NCBI RefSeq assembly: GCF_900099965.1
Contig: NZ_FNDJ01000008.1
Span: 248,001 to 312,000 of the forward strand
Origin: Nonomuraea jiangxiensis
GTDB lineage: Bacteria; Actinomycetota; Actinomycetes; Streptosporangiales; Streptosporangiaceae
DNA: 64,000 bases
Direction of reading: 5' to 3'
Under the pieces are notes generated by a model that ran no database searches, had not been told where the DNA came from, and saw only the letters and a list, made by a program, of their open reading frames with translations. Below are positions 8,889-17,253 of this stretch, piece by piece (the first letter of the stretch is position 1; the number at the start of each line of letters is the position of its first letter). The translations under genes and the position numbers were made by a program.

Positions 8889-9467
8889 ATGAGGAAGATC
8901 GTCGCAGGGCTGTTCATCTCGCTCGACGGTGTCGTGGAGGACCCGGCCGCCTGGCACCTGCCCTACTTCGACGACAAGATGGGCGCCGCCGTCATGGGGA
9001 CACTGGCCACTGCCGACACCGTGTTGCTGGGCCGCGTGACCTATGACAGCTTCGCCGCGGCCTGGCCCGAGCGCGAGGCCGCGGGCGGCGAGGACGCCGC
9101 CATGGGCAAGGCGCTCGGCGACGCACGGAAGATCGTCGTGTCACGGCAGCCGCTGGAGTTCACCTGGCGCAACTCCGAACTGCTGCGGGGCGATTTCGTC
9201 GAGGCCGTGACGGCGGTGAAGGAAGAGCCGGGCGGGACGCACATCGCCGTGAGCGGCTCGGTCTCGGTCGTCCGCCAGTTGCTGGCCGCCGGCCTGCTGG
9301 ACGAACTGCACCTGCTGGTGCACCCCATCGCCGTCCGTAAGGGCGCGCGGCTGTTCGAGGACGGGGAAAGCCCCATCCCGTTGGCGCTTGTCTCGTCGCA
9401 GACCTTCCCGACAGGCGTGCTGCACCTCGTCTACCAGGTGGTCCACGAGACCAGCGAGGGAGCCTGA
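8889..9467 (+). CDS. Dihydrofolate-reductase-like protein (RibD C-terminal fold)
   Basis: The 192-residue product starts at an ATG with a strong AAGGAG site. It shows the RibD_C/DHFR-like pattern common in actinobacteria: KIVAGLFISLDGVVE at the start, a TVLLGRVTYDSF segment, KIVVSR, a GSVSVVRQLLAAGLLDEL nucleotide-binding stretch and LHPIAVRKG-type loop. Members are NADPH-binding reductases of unknown substrate, not classical folate enzymes. It stands alone downstream of the broken PHP gene. A second, more distant family member lies at 48187-48759. Confidence 0.82.
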   Translation: MRKIVAGLFISLDGVVEDPAAWHLPYFDDKMGAAVMGTLATADTVLLGRVTYDSFAAAWPEREAAGGEDAAMGKALGDARKIVVSRQPLEFTWRNSELLRGDFVEAVTAVKEEPGGTHIAVSGSVSVVRQLLAAGLLDELHLLVHPIAVRKGARLFEDGESPIPLALVSSQTFPTGVLHLVYQVVHETSEGA

Positions 9468-9521
9468 TCCGCCGGCCGGGCCGAGCGCACCCGGGAAATG
9501 GTCCGTAGGGCAGGGCTCAGC

Positions 9522-10241
9522 TCACCGCGATGACCGCGTACGCGGCGCAGGAGCCGGCCTCCCGGTATCCGGCGGACTCGTGATGGCTTGCGCGGGGCCG
9601 TTGAGCTGGTGGCGTTCGGCGTAGTGGGCGGCCTCCACCCGGTTGCGTACGCCGATCTTGGCGAAGGCGTTGTTGATGTGCGTCTTGACCGTGGACGCGC
9701 CGATGAACAGCGCCTTGGCGATTTCCCGGTTGCTGAGCCCGCGGCGGAGCAGGCCGAGCACCTCGGCCTCGCGGGAGGTGAGCCCGTCGGGCAGCGGTTG
9801 TTCGGGCGCGGACGGGAGCCGCCCGGTGGTCAGGGCGGCCACCAGCCGGTCGGACACCTGGGCGTCGAAGGTCGAGTGCCCCACCACGGCGGACCGCAGT
9901 GCCGCGGCGATCTCGGCCCGGCCGGCGTTCTTGGTGAGGTAACCGCGCGCGCCGGCGGCCAGCGCCTGGCCGATCGACTCGTCGTCGGTGTAGGTGGTCA
10001 GGACGACCACCGCCGTACCGGGGTGGTGCGCCACGATCCTGCGGGTGGCCGCCACGCCGTCCATCACGGGCATGCGCAGGTCCATCAGCACCACATCGGG
10101 TACGCACTGAGCCACCAGCCGCAACGCCTGTTCGCCGTCGCTCGCCGTACCCAGGATCTCGACGTCGTCGAGCAGGCCGAGCAGCGCGGCCAGCCCCTCA
10201 CGGATCAGTTGCTGGTCGTCCACCACCACCACTTTGATCAT
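9522..10241 (-). CDS. NarL/LuxR-type response regulator
   Basis: The 239-residue product has an N-terminal receiver domain (VVVDDQ, phospho-acceptor Asp in VVLMDLRMP near residue 55, Lys in YLTKNAG) and a C-terminal LuxR-type HTH (LTSREAEVLGLL, SNREIAKALF, STVKTHINNAF). It is the output of the histidine kinase encoded just upstream. Their reading frames overlap by ATGA, so translation is coupled. A Pro/Arg-rich tail of about 25 residues follows the HTH. The signal sensed is unknown. Confidence 0.9.
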   Translation of the reverse strand: MIKVVVVDDQQLIREGLAALLGLLDDVEILGTASDGEQALRLVAQCVPDVVLMDLRMPVMDGVAATRRIVAHHPGTAVVVLTTYTDDESIGQALAAGARGYLTKNAGRAEIAAALRSAVVGHSTFDAQVSDRLVAALTTGRLPSAPEQPLPDGLTSREAEVLGLLRRGLSNREIAKALFIGASTVKTHINNAFAKIGVRNRVEAAHYAERHQLNGPAQAITSPPDTGRPAPAPRTRSSR

Positions 10242-11359
10242 CGGGGCACCTCCGCCACCACCAGCCAGTCTTCCCCATCAGGACCGCAGTGCAGGCTTCC
10301 GCCCGCCAGCGCCAGCCGTTCCCGCATCCCGGCCAGTCCGAACCCGCCGCCGCCCCGCACCGGTGCGGTGAGCGGGTTGCGGATCCTCAACCGCAGAGCG
10401 GAGCCGGTGTAGTCCAGGGACATCGTCACCGTCGCGCCCGGGGCGTGCCTGGCCGCGTTCGTGAGCGCCTCCCGGGCGGTGGCGGCCAGCGAGACCCGGT
10501 GGGCGGACGGCACCGGGCCAGGGGTTCCGGTCGACTCGAAGCAGACGGGGACACAGTGATCGCGTTCGTGCTCGCCGGCCAGCGCGGACAAGGCATCGGT
10601 CAGAGAGACGATATCGTGGCGCAGGGCCGCGACGGCGTGCCGCGCCTCGGTGAGGCCGTCCGCGGCCAGCCGACGAGAACGCTTGACGACGGCCAACGCC
10701 GCCGACGGGTCGTGCCGGTCCTCCAGCAGGGCCTCGGCCAGCTCCAGCTGCACCCCGAGCGCGCCCAGCGAGTGAGCCAGCACGTCGTGCAGTTCCCTGG
10801 CGATCCTGGTGCGCTCGTCCAGGGCGGCGGCGCGGGCCTGCTCGGCCTGGGCCAGCCTGGTCTGCTCCAGCAGCCGCTCGGCCTGGCGCCGCTGGACGAC
10901 GTGCTGGCGATGGTTGACTCCGATCAACGTGAGCGCCAGGAACAGCACCGCCTGACCGAGCGCGCTTTCCGGAGGCTGCCCGGACAGCGGCCACGTCAGC
11001 GTCGCCAGCGCCATCGCGGCCCCGGCCACCGCCATGATGGCCGACATCGGCGGCGCCGACAGGGCCGCGAACCGCGCCAGCAGCACCGAACTCATCAGCA
11101 ACGCGGATGAGTCGCCGGCCCAGCCGAGCGCCGCCGCAGGCAGCAGCGCCGCCGCGGCCAGGAGCGCCGCCGCCGCCATCGGCCGGGGCCGGTCCAGCGC
11201 GACGAAACCCGCCCAGCACCCGGCCGCGACCGCGTACAGGGTCCACACCCACCAGGACCCCTCACGTGCGGTGAGCAGCGTGCCGGCGATGAAGAGCGTG
11301 CCGAACACCTGCACCACCAGCCAGCTGGGCGCGACCTTGTCGGCAAGCCGGGCTTCCAT
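10238..11359 (-). CDS. Sensor histidine kinase, HisKA_3 type
   Basis: The 373-residue product has several hydrophobic segments in the first 140 residues, then a coiled linker, a HisKA_3 dimerisation/phosphoacceptor block (RIARELHDVLAHS, His near residue 192) and an HATPase domain (NAARHAPG, GGFGLAGMRERL). This is the DesK/NarX-like class that pairs with LuxR-type regulators; its partner overlaps its stop codon. A 35-codon membrane ORF starts the operon 20 bases upstream. Confidence 0.9.
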   Translation of the reverse strand: MEARLADKVAPSWLVVQVFGTLFIAGTLLTAREGSWWVWTLYAVAAGCWAGFVALDRPRPMAAAALLAAAALLPAAALGWAGDSSALLMSSVLLARFAALSAPPMSAIMAVAGAAMALATLTWPLSGQPPESALGQAVLFLALTLIGVNHRQHVVQRRQAERLLEQTRLAQAEQARAAALDERTRIARELHDVLAHSLGALGVQLELAEALLEDRHDPSAALAVVKRSRRLAADGLTEARHAVAALRHDIVSLTDALSALAGEHERDHCVPVCFESTGTPGPVPSAHRVSLAATAREALTNAARHAPGATVTMSLDYTGSALRLRIRNPLTAPVRGGGGFGLAGMRERLALAGGSLHCGPDGEDWLVVAEVPR

Positions 11360-11379
11360 GTCGCTATTTTCCAGGTTCG

Positions 11380-11487
11380 TCAGCGAATGTGGGTGATCAA
11401 CTCGATCAGCATCAGCCGGTAAACGATGAATCCCAACAGCACCAGCACCCCGAATGCCACGAGTGCCACCAATGACTTTCCGCGCAT
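11380..11487 (-). CDS. 35-residue single-pass membrane peptide leading the two-component operon
   Basis: An ATG at 11487, preceded by GAGGAGC, opens a 35-codon frame. The peptide starts MRGKSL, continues as one unbroken hydrophobic helix (VALVAFGVLVLLGFIVY), and ends with a short tail ITHIR. The stop is 20 bases before the kinase ATG, so the genes are surely co-transcribed. A positive-inside N-terminus plus one helix suggests an inner-membrane peptide. A role in modulating the kinase is inference from position only. Confidence 0.65.
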   Translation of the reverse strand: MRGKSLVALVAFGVLVLLGFIVYRLMLIELITHIR

Positions 11488-11685
11488 GAATGCTCCTCTA
11501 CGGGCCTTGATCTGTGCGGCAGGGCTCAGACACTAGGCACCAGGCCGGGTGGAGCAGCACCACTGAAGGGTGGAGAGCAAGGTGGAGATGGCCGTCTCAA
11601 CCGATGGCCTGCTCACCACAGCCACGCCTACGATCAACGGCCGGCAGCGTGGCTCGCGGTCGTAGGATCACCGGTCGGTGGTGGG

Positions 11686-12978
11686 TCACATGAGGTAGCG
11701 CAGCCACAGGTACGGGGCGACCAGGACGACGGTGACCACGGCGACGATCAGGCCGTACCTGGTGAACTGCCAGAAGCTGATCGGGGTGCCGTTGCGGGCG
11801 GCGATACCCAGGACGACCACGTTCGCGGCGGCGCCGACGGCGGTGGCGTTGCCGCCCAGGTCGGCGCCGAAGGCCAGCGCCCACCACAACACCTGCCCTG
11901 GCCCGTCGCCGCCCTCCGCCTGCACCAACCGCTCCACGATCGGGCTCATGGTGGCCACGTACGGGATGTTGTCCACGATGGCCGACAGCACCGCCGAGCC
12001 TCCGAGCAGCCCCATCGTGGCCAGCTCGAGCCGCCCGGCGGTCGCCGTGACCGCGCCCTGGGACAGCGCGCCGATGACGCCGGTGTTGACCAGGGCGCCG
12101 ACCATGACGAACAGCCCGGCGAAGAACACCAGCGTGGGCCACTCCACCTCGGCCAGCGCCTGCTCGGTCCTCACCTTGGTGATCGCCACCAGCGCCCCGG
12201 CGCCGAGCAGCGCGACCACCGACGGCTCGTAGTGCAGCACCGGATGCAGCACGAACGCGGCCATCACCAGGGCCAGCACCGCCAGGCTCTGCCACAGCAG
12301 CCGCCGGTCGGCGATGGCCTCCCGCTCGTTCAGCGCCATGACCTGGGCCGCGCGCTCGGGGTCGTACCGGAACCTGCGGCCGAACATCAGCCAGCACAGC
12401 ACCAGGAACACCGCCATCAGCGCGATGACCATCGGCGCCATGTGGATGAGGAAGTCGTTGAAGCTCAACCCGGCGCGGCTGGCGATGATGATGTTCGGTG
12501 GATCGCCGACCAGGGTGGCGGCGCCGCCGATGTTGGACGCCATGGCCTCGGCGATCAGGAACGGCACCGGGTTGACCGCCAGCCGTTCGCACACCAGGAA
12601 CGTCACCGGCGCGATCAGCAGTACGGTGGTGACGTTGTCGAGCAGCGCCGAGGCCCCGGCGGTGATCAGGACCAGCAGCACCATCAGCCGGAACGGCCGC
12701 CCGCGGGCGCGTTTGGCGGCCCAGATCGCCAGATACTCGAAGACGCCGGTCTCCTTGAGCACCCCGACGATGATCATCATGCCGAGCAGCAGGAAGATGA
12801 CGTTCCAGTCGATGCCGGTGTGCTCGGCGAAGAACGCCGCCTGCGCGCCGGTGGCGTGCAGGGCCAGCATGATGGCAGCGCCGCCGAGCGCGGCCGCGAC
12901 CCGGTGGATCTTCTCGGTGGCGATCAGGGTGTAGGCGGCCAGGAAGACCGCCACGCTGACCCAGGCGAGCACGCTCAC
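11686..12978 (-). CDS. ArsB/NhaD-like SLC13-family ion permease
   Basis: The 430-residue product is an 11-13 helix membrane protein of the ion transporter superfamily that includes ArsB, NhaD and YbiR. Hallmarks are the two inverted-repeat hairpin regions: LLDNVTTVLLIAP with ASNIGGAATLVGDPPNIII, and its second-half mirror VDNIPYVATMSP with GADLGGNATAVGAAANVV. Substrate cannot be told from sequence; Na+/H+ exchange or oxyanion transport are both known in the family. The start is GTG at 12978, overlapping the stop of the CBS gene, so the two are translationally coupled. Confidence 0.85.
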   Translation of the reverse strand: MSVLAWVSVAVFLAAYTLIATEKIHRVAAALGGAAIMLALHATGAQAAFFAEHTGIDWNVIFLLLGMMIIVGVLKETGVFEYLAIWAAKRARGRPFRLMVLLVLITAGASALLDNVTTVLLIAPVTFLVCERLAVNPVPFLIAEAMASNIGGAATLVGDPPNIIIASRAGLSFNDFLIHMAPMVIALMAVFLVLCWLMFGRRFRYDPERAAQVMALNEREAIADRRLLWQSLAVLALVMAAFVLHPVLHYEPSVVALLGAGALVAITKVRTEQALAEVEWPTLVFFAGLFVMVGALVNTGVIGALSQGAVTATAGRLELATMGLLGGSAVLSAIVDNIPYVATMSPIVERLVQAEGGDGPGQVLWWALAFGADLGGNATAVGAAANVVVLGIAARNGTPISFWQFTRYGLIVAVVTVVLVAPYLWLRYLM

Positions 12979-13418
12979 GCCGCGAGCACCCGGTCCAGCA
13001 GAGCCTGCAGTGTCACCGCGCCCAGCAGGCGCCCCTCGCCCACGACGGCGACCAGCGGGCTGCGGGTGCGCGCCATCAGCGCGGCCAGCTCCAGCACGGT
13101 CGCATCAGGGTCGGTGACCGGCAGCTCGCGCTGCTGCCGCGGCAGAGCCTCGCGCACGGTACGGCCGTCCAGCGCTCGCAGGAAGGCATCCGCGTGCGCC
13201 TCGTCCACCACCCGGGCCAGCGCCGGATCCTCCAGGCAGTAACCGGGCACGGCCAGCCGCAGCACCTGGGTGCCGGGCAGAATCGTGACCGGCAGGCCGT
13301 CGTCGCCGACGACGATGAGGCCGGGCAGATCCTGATCGGCCAGCAGCCGGGCGGCGTCGATCACGGGAGAGCCGAGATTGACGATGGGGAAGTCGACAAG
13401 CAGGTCACGGGCGCGCAC
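12975..13418 (-). CDS. CBS-domain protein coupled to the permease
   Basis: The product of about 147 residues contains a tandem pair of CBS motifs (ARDLLVDFPIVNLGSPVIDAA near the start; LPVTDPDATVLELAALM and SPLVAVVGEGRLLGAVTL in the second). CBS pairs bind adenine nucleotides and regulate attached or neighbouring proteins. The GTG at 13418 is preferred because GAAGG sits nine bases upstream; an ATG at 13427 would put that site against the start codon. The stop overlaps the permease GTG start, so nucleotide-dependent control of the permease is a reasonable inference. Confidence 0.8.
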   Translation of the reverse strand: MRARDLLVDFPIVNLGSPVIDAARLLADQDLPGLIVVGDDGLPVTILPGTQVLRLAVPGYCLEDPALARVVDEAHADAFLRALDGRTVREALPRQQRELPVTDPDATVLELAALMARTRSPLVAVVGEGRLLGAVTLQALLDRVLAA

Positions 13419-13536
13419 TGGGCACATCCTTCGCGTCAACGGGACAAGGACCTGCCGACCAGACTTCCCGGCGCACCTCAAGGAACCGTATCAAGCCATG
13501 CCACATTGGCGTGAACATGGTCCAGGAAGGCGTGGC

Positions 13537-14280
13537 TCAGGGAAGATGGACGGTAAGGCCGGAGGTGGCGATGCCGATCTCGCCGTCGTATTCGGCTCGG
13601 GCAGCGGCTTGCGCGGCTGTGGGGTCTGTGCCGGGCTGCAGGTGAGTCAGTAGCAGGTGCCGGACAGCTGCTTGCTTGGCTTGCCGGCCTGCCTGGCGGG
13701 CGCTCGACAGGTGGTGCCGCGAATCCTCCGGAATCTGGTCCGCATAGGTGGCCTCGGCCAGCAGGAGGTCAGCGCCGTACGCCAGGTCCACCACATCTGG
13801 GCTCGGGCCGGTGTCACCGGTGTACGCGAGCACCCGCTCACCCGCCGTCAACCGTATGCCGGCATTGGGCAGCGAGTGCGGCAGCAGCCGGGTCTGCGCG
13901 CGGAACGGCCCGACGTCGAACCGGTCGCCGGCGGCGAACTCGTGCAGGACCAAGGCATCGGCCAGCATCCCCGGACGGTCCAGCGCGAGCACCGCGTCCA
14001 GGGCCCTGGGCAGCGAGTACACCGGCAGCGGCGCCGCCGGATCATCACGCAGGGCACGCGCCCGCAACAGCGGGTTCAGGTCGGCGCAGTGATCCGGGTG
14101 TCCGTGACTCACGAACACCGCGTCGACCTGATCGGCGGTGACCAGTTCCAGCAGCCGCGGCACCGTCGCATATCCAGGGTCGACGAGCAACCTGAACCCA
14201 TCGTGCTCCACGAGGTAACCACTACAGGCCTGGCCCGCCCCCGGCCACGCGCCGCATCCGCCCAGGATCGTCAGCAGCAT
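13537..14280 (-). CDS. MBL-fold metallo-hydrolase, RNase Z-like
   Basis: The 247-residue product carries the metallo-beta-lactamase motif SHGHPDHCADL (HxHxDH), a later HSLPNAG, the YTGDTG motif with the bridging Asp, and a terminal LLTHLQP histidine. This pattern fits the RNase Z/ElaC-like subgroup often annotated simply as MBL-fold hydrolase in actinobacteria. There is no signal peptide. It is a single gene on the minus strand. It might act on phosphodiesters, but no substrate-specific insertion such as an RNase Z exosite is visible. Confidence 0.85.
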   Translation of the reverse strand: MLLTILGGCGAWPGAGQACSGYLVEHDGFRLLVDPGYATVPRLLELVTADQVDAVFVSHGHPDHCADLNPLLRARALRDDPAAPLPVYSLPRALDAVLALDRPGMLADALVLHEFAAGDRFDVGPFRAQTRLLPHSLPNAGIRLTAGERVLAYTGDTGPSPDVVDLAYGADLLLAEATYADQIPEDSRHHLSSARQAGRQAKQAAVRHLLLTHLQPGTDPTAAQAAARAEYDGEIGIATSGLTVHLP

Positions 14281-14436
14281 CCATGAACTCTAACGGCCGG
14301 CCCACCGAACCATGGCACGCCCGCTCCAGGTGCGCACATCCGCCCGTACGCCGACACCCGGCAGTGGAATGCCTCAAATCCCGGGCCTGGGCGCCGGGAT
14401 GATCCCGGGCGGCAAGACGACGGATAGCGTCCCAGA

Positions 14437-14568
14437 GTGAACAACGATGATCCCGCACTCCGGCTATGGAGTGACGCCGAACTCTGTGTCGCGGCCGGCC
14501 TCGTGTTGCTGCTGATCCTCATGCCAACCGTCATCTGGCTTGCCGTGGTCCTGCTACGCCGCAGGTAG
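14437..14568 (+). CDS. Possible 43-residue membrane peptide
   Basis: A GTG opens a 43-codon frame whose first 17 residues are polar and acidic and whose remainder is a strong transmembrane helix (AAGLVLLLILMPTVIWLAVV) closed by LLRRR. Such positive-end single-span peptides are common in actinobacteria. No good ribosome binding site precedes the GTG. Call rests on hydrophobicity and the basic end only. Confidence 0.4.
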   Translation: MNNDDPALRLWSDAELCVAAGLVLLLILMPTVIWLAVVLLRRR

Positions 14569-14734
14569 CGCCTCCGGCGGGGCACTCCAAGCTCAGGGGT
14601 GATCGCGCGGCGGATGTGAAGGCCGCCCGCGGTCCAGGAGGCGCCCCCACCTGCTCTTGTCCCCGCATGGCCGTTCGCCATTATGGACGGTCAGCGCACC
14701 GGCGCCGCGGTCGAGGAAGGATGCGTAGCGGCGG

Positions 14735-15808
14735 TTACGGGGTGCGGCGTAGGGGTGGGCGGTGGCCCCAGGTGGCCCAGCGCCAGAGCCATTCCAGCGG
14801 CCCCTGGCGCCGGCGGCGCAACCAGAGCGTCGACGCCAGCCACTGGGGTACCAGGATGGCTCCGGCGATCAGCAGCACCGTCGTCTCGGACCAGCCGTCC
14901 GGCGAGCCGCCGATGAGGTGGGTGGCCAGCAGGACGAGGACCGTGGCGGACAGGTAGTTGGTCAGCGCCATCCGGCCCAGCGGCGCGAAGAGCCGTTGCA
15001 GCACCGGCCGGAGCGGCGTTCTGAGCAGGAGCAGCAGGGCGCACACGTACGCGCCCGCGGTCAGCAACCCGCCTATGCCGAACCAGGTGCTGAAGTGCTC
15101 GCCCTCGACCCCGGACTCGATCTGCAGCCGGGTGACGGACACCGCCCCCGCCACGAAGACCAGGAAAAGCACGGCCGGTACGCGGGTGGAACGCTCGAAC
15201 CGGTCGACGACGCCGTACCGGGTCAGCACCGAGCCCAGCAGGAACAGGCCGGGGATCAGCGCCGAGTGGTTGAGGCCGAAGATCGGCGGCACCACGATCA
15301 GGACGGCGGCCAGCCCCGCGACGGCCCAGCGCGGCAGCCAGGTGGAGGGCAGCAGCACCAGCAGGCCGAAGACGGCGTAGAAGGTCAGGATGTCGCCCCG
15401 CCACAGCAGGAACATGTGGGCCAGGCCCAGGGCGAGCAGCACCAGGAGCCGGCGCAGCAGGAGCACCCGCGGGCGCGCGGTACGGCCCGCCGCGGAGTCC
15501 AGCAGCAGCGAGAACCCGACGCCGAACAGCAGCGAGAAGATCGGGAAGAAACGCTGGTCGACGAACAGCCCCAGCCAGGCGCCGTCCCGGCTCTCCGGCG
15601 CCACGGCGGGCGGCGCCAGGGGCTCCGTGCCGAACACGCCGGTGACCTCGACCATGTGAGCGATCGGCTTGACGTTGGCCAGCAGGATTCCGCACAGCGC
15701 GAACCCGCGCAGCACGTCGAGCGCGGAGATCCGCGCCCGGCCGGAGAAGGTCGCCGGCTGCCCCGGCCCCGCGGCCTGCGCCTCCGGGGGAAGCGTCTCG
15801 TGTGTCAT
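14735..15808 (-). CDS. DUF418 domain-containing membrane protein
   Basis: The 357-residue product is a multi-pass membrane protein with the DUF418/YeiB family signature: ALDVLRGFALCGILLANV at the start, FFPIFSLLFGVGF, LFAPLGRMALTNYLS, and a terminal block (GPLEWLWRWATWG) that is the DUF418 domain itself. Related proteins are predicted acyltransferase-like or transport proteins of unknown role. It is a lone gene. The start ATG gives a polar N-terminal tail of about 25 residues before the first helix. Confidence 0.88.
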   Translation of the reverse strand: MTHETLPPEAQAAGPGQPATFSGRARISALDVLRGFALCGILLANVKPIAHMVEVTGVFGTEPLAPPAVAPESRDGAWLGLFVDQRFFPIFSLLFGVGFSLLLDSAAGRTARPRVLLLRRLLVLLALGLAHMFLLWRGDILTFYAVFGLLVLLPSTWLPRWAVAGLAAVLIVVPPIFGLNHSALIPGLFLLGSVLTRYGVVDRFERSTRVPAVLFLVFVAGAVSVTRLQIESGVEGEHFSTWFGIGGLLTAGAYVCALLLLLRTPLRPVLQRLFAPLGRMALTNYLSATVLVLLATHLIGGSPDGWSETTVLLIAGAILVPQWLASTLWLRRRRQGPLEWLWRWATWGHRPPLRRTP

Positions 15809-16049
15809 GGGGCCTTATCCTGCGGGGCGCGCCCGGGGCCCGGATCGGTCAAAGGTAGGGTTCGCCCCGGCCCCGACCGGCACTTCCAGCCATTTCAACG
15901 TGGCAGGCGGGACGTCGCAGCCCGGTACCTCGCCAGGCGCCGCTATCTGACAGCCCGGCTGCCTCGCGCCGCATAGGTTCCCGGTCCCCGGGAGGCTCAT
16001 GCCGTCAGGGTCGGCGTGCCACGGGGGAGCACTCCACCTGGGCGACGAG

Positions 16050-16400
16050 CTACTCCTGATCGAGTGCGACCGCCTGCCGGATGTAGTCACGCAACGCGTC
16101 ATGGTCGAGGGCGTCCGGGTTCTTGAGCTTGACGTGCCTGGTGGTCTTCCCCACGCCCTCCAGCAGGCCATGGTCGTCATCGAACTCCGCGCCACGGGCG
16201 AACGCGAACGTGACGTGCGTCTTGCTGTGGCTGATGATCGCGAGGATGGCACGGCCCTTCCACGCGGGGGATCCGCGGCTGATCACCTCGGACGCGTCCG
16301 GCGCGCCCTCGGCCATGAGCTCGCGCAGGACGCGGACGATGGTCTGGTGCGGTGGCGCGAGCCTGGTCTGGACGAACTCGTCCACGTCGGCACTGGTCAT
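16050..16400 (-). CDS. DUF1801 (YdhG-like) protein
   Basis: The 116-residue product matches the DUF1801 family: VDEFVQTRLAPPHQTIVRVLREL, the ISRGSPAWKGRAILAI centre, and a terminal KLKNPDALDHDALRDYI block. The fold is frataxin-like/YdhG but the biochemical role is unknown. It is divergent from the FMN reductase gene across a 181-base gap containing a large inverted repeat, so its expression may be tied to that site. Confidence 0.85.
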   Translation of the reverse strand: MTSADVDEFVQTRLAPPHQTIVRVLRELMAEGAPDASEVISRGSPAWKGRAILAIISHSKTHVTFAFARGAEFDDDHGLLEGVGKTTRHVKLKNPDALDHDALRDYIRQAVALDQE

Positions 16401-16465
16401 GGGGCAGTCCCCTCCTCGGTTGCGAGTGCTTCAAGGCGCGCGACCCATGATGCGAGGTGGTCCTT

Positions 16466-16530
16466 ACGGTTTGTTTACGCTCACCCATGCGTCCGGGTCC
16501 ACCGGCGGGCGAGAAGCGTAAACAAACGGT
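16466..16530. promoter_or_regulatory. 16-base inverted repeat in a divergent promoter region
   Basis: Arms 16466-16481 (ACGGTTTGTTTACGCT) and 16515-16530 are reverse complements with one mismatch, separated by 33 bases. They are far more AT-rich than the surroundings. The repeat lies between the divergent DUF1801 and FMN reductase genes. Two copies of a TTTGTTTACG-type site facing each other suggest a dimeric repressor such as a TetR-type protein (inference). A hairpin in RNA is less likely because of the long loop. Confidence 0.55.
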
Positions 16531-16581
16531 AGACGCCTTCACACAGGGTTGAGCACGACACGAACCCGAGGGAGGCCAGCG

Positions 16582-17169
16582 ATGCCGGACAGCACGCCAC
16601 TGCGACTGGTGATCATCATCGGCAGCACCCGCCGCGGGCGGTTCGGCCCCACCGTGGCCTCCTGGTTCGTCGCCCAGGCCGGCAGGCGCCGGGAGCTGAA
16701 CATCGATCTGGTCGACCTGGCCACGGCCCGGCTGCCCGACATCCTCACCGACCAGGACGAGCCCCTCCCTGAGCCGGTACGGACACTGGCCCCGAGGCTG
16801 GCCGCCGCCGACGCGTTCGTGGTGGTCACACCGGAGTACAACCGGAGCTTCCCCGCTCCGCTCAAGACCGCCATCGACTGGTTCTACGAGGAGTGGCGGG
16901 CCAAGCCCGTGGCCTTCGTCTGCTACGGCAGGGAATCGGGCGGCCGGCACGCCGCGGCCCAGTTGCGTGAGGTGTTCGGAGAGCTGCACGCGGTCGCCAT
17001 CAGCGCCCTCGTCAGCCTGCCTTGCTACTGGGAGCTGTTCGCCGCCGACGGCAGCTGGCCCAAACCCACCGCGACGTGCGACAGCGCGGCCAAGGCGGTG
17101 CTGGACGAGCTGACGTGGTGGGCGTACGCGCTGCGCGAGGCGCGTGCCACCCGGTCGTACACCTCCTGA
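16582..17169 (+). CDS. NADPH-dependent FMN reductase
   Basis: The 195-residue product is a flavodoxin-fold quinone/flavin reductase. It shows the phosphate-binding loop IIGSTRRGRFG, the VVVTPEYNRSFPAPLKTAIDWF motif typical of the FMN_red family, and the later CYGRESGGRHA loop. GAGGGAGG precedes the ATG. Members reduce FMN or quinones with NADPH in the cytoplasm. The gene is preceded by the inverted repeat at 16466-16530 and followed 84 bases later by the serine hydrolase, possibly in one transcript. Confidence 0.9.
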   Translation: MPDSTPLRLVIIIGSTRRGRFGPTVASWFVAQAGRRRELNIDLVDLATARLPDILTDQDEPLPEPVRTLAPRLAAADAFVVVTPEYNRSFPAPLKTAIDWFYEEWRAKPVAFVCYGRESGGRHAAAQLREVFGELHAVAISALVSLPCYWELFAADGSWPKPTATCDSAAKAVLDELTWWAYALREARATRSYTS

Positions 17170-17253
17170 TGATCAAGGCGCCCAGGACCCGTCGTCCTGG
17201 GCGCGGAGCCTGTTCCCCATCACAACAAACGGCACGAAAGAGGAAGCATCGCC

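Noticed and set aside
10289..11110. Long open frame on the plus strand inside the histidine kinase gene
   Set aside because: Antisense to motif-bearing kinase sequence; Arg/Gln/Gly-rich shadow.
14271..14681. Minus-strand frame over the small 43-residue ORF
   Set aside because: No ribosome site and Ser/Arg-rich translation without a family; the plus-strand membrane ORF is more protein-like.
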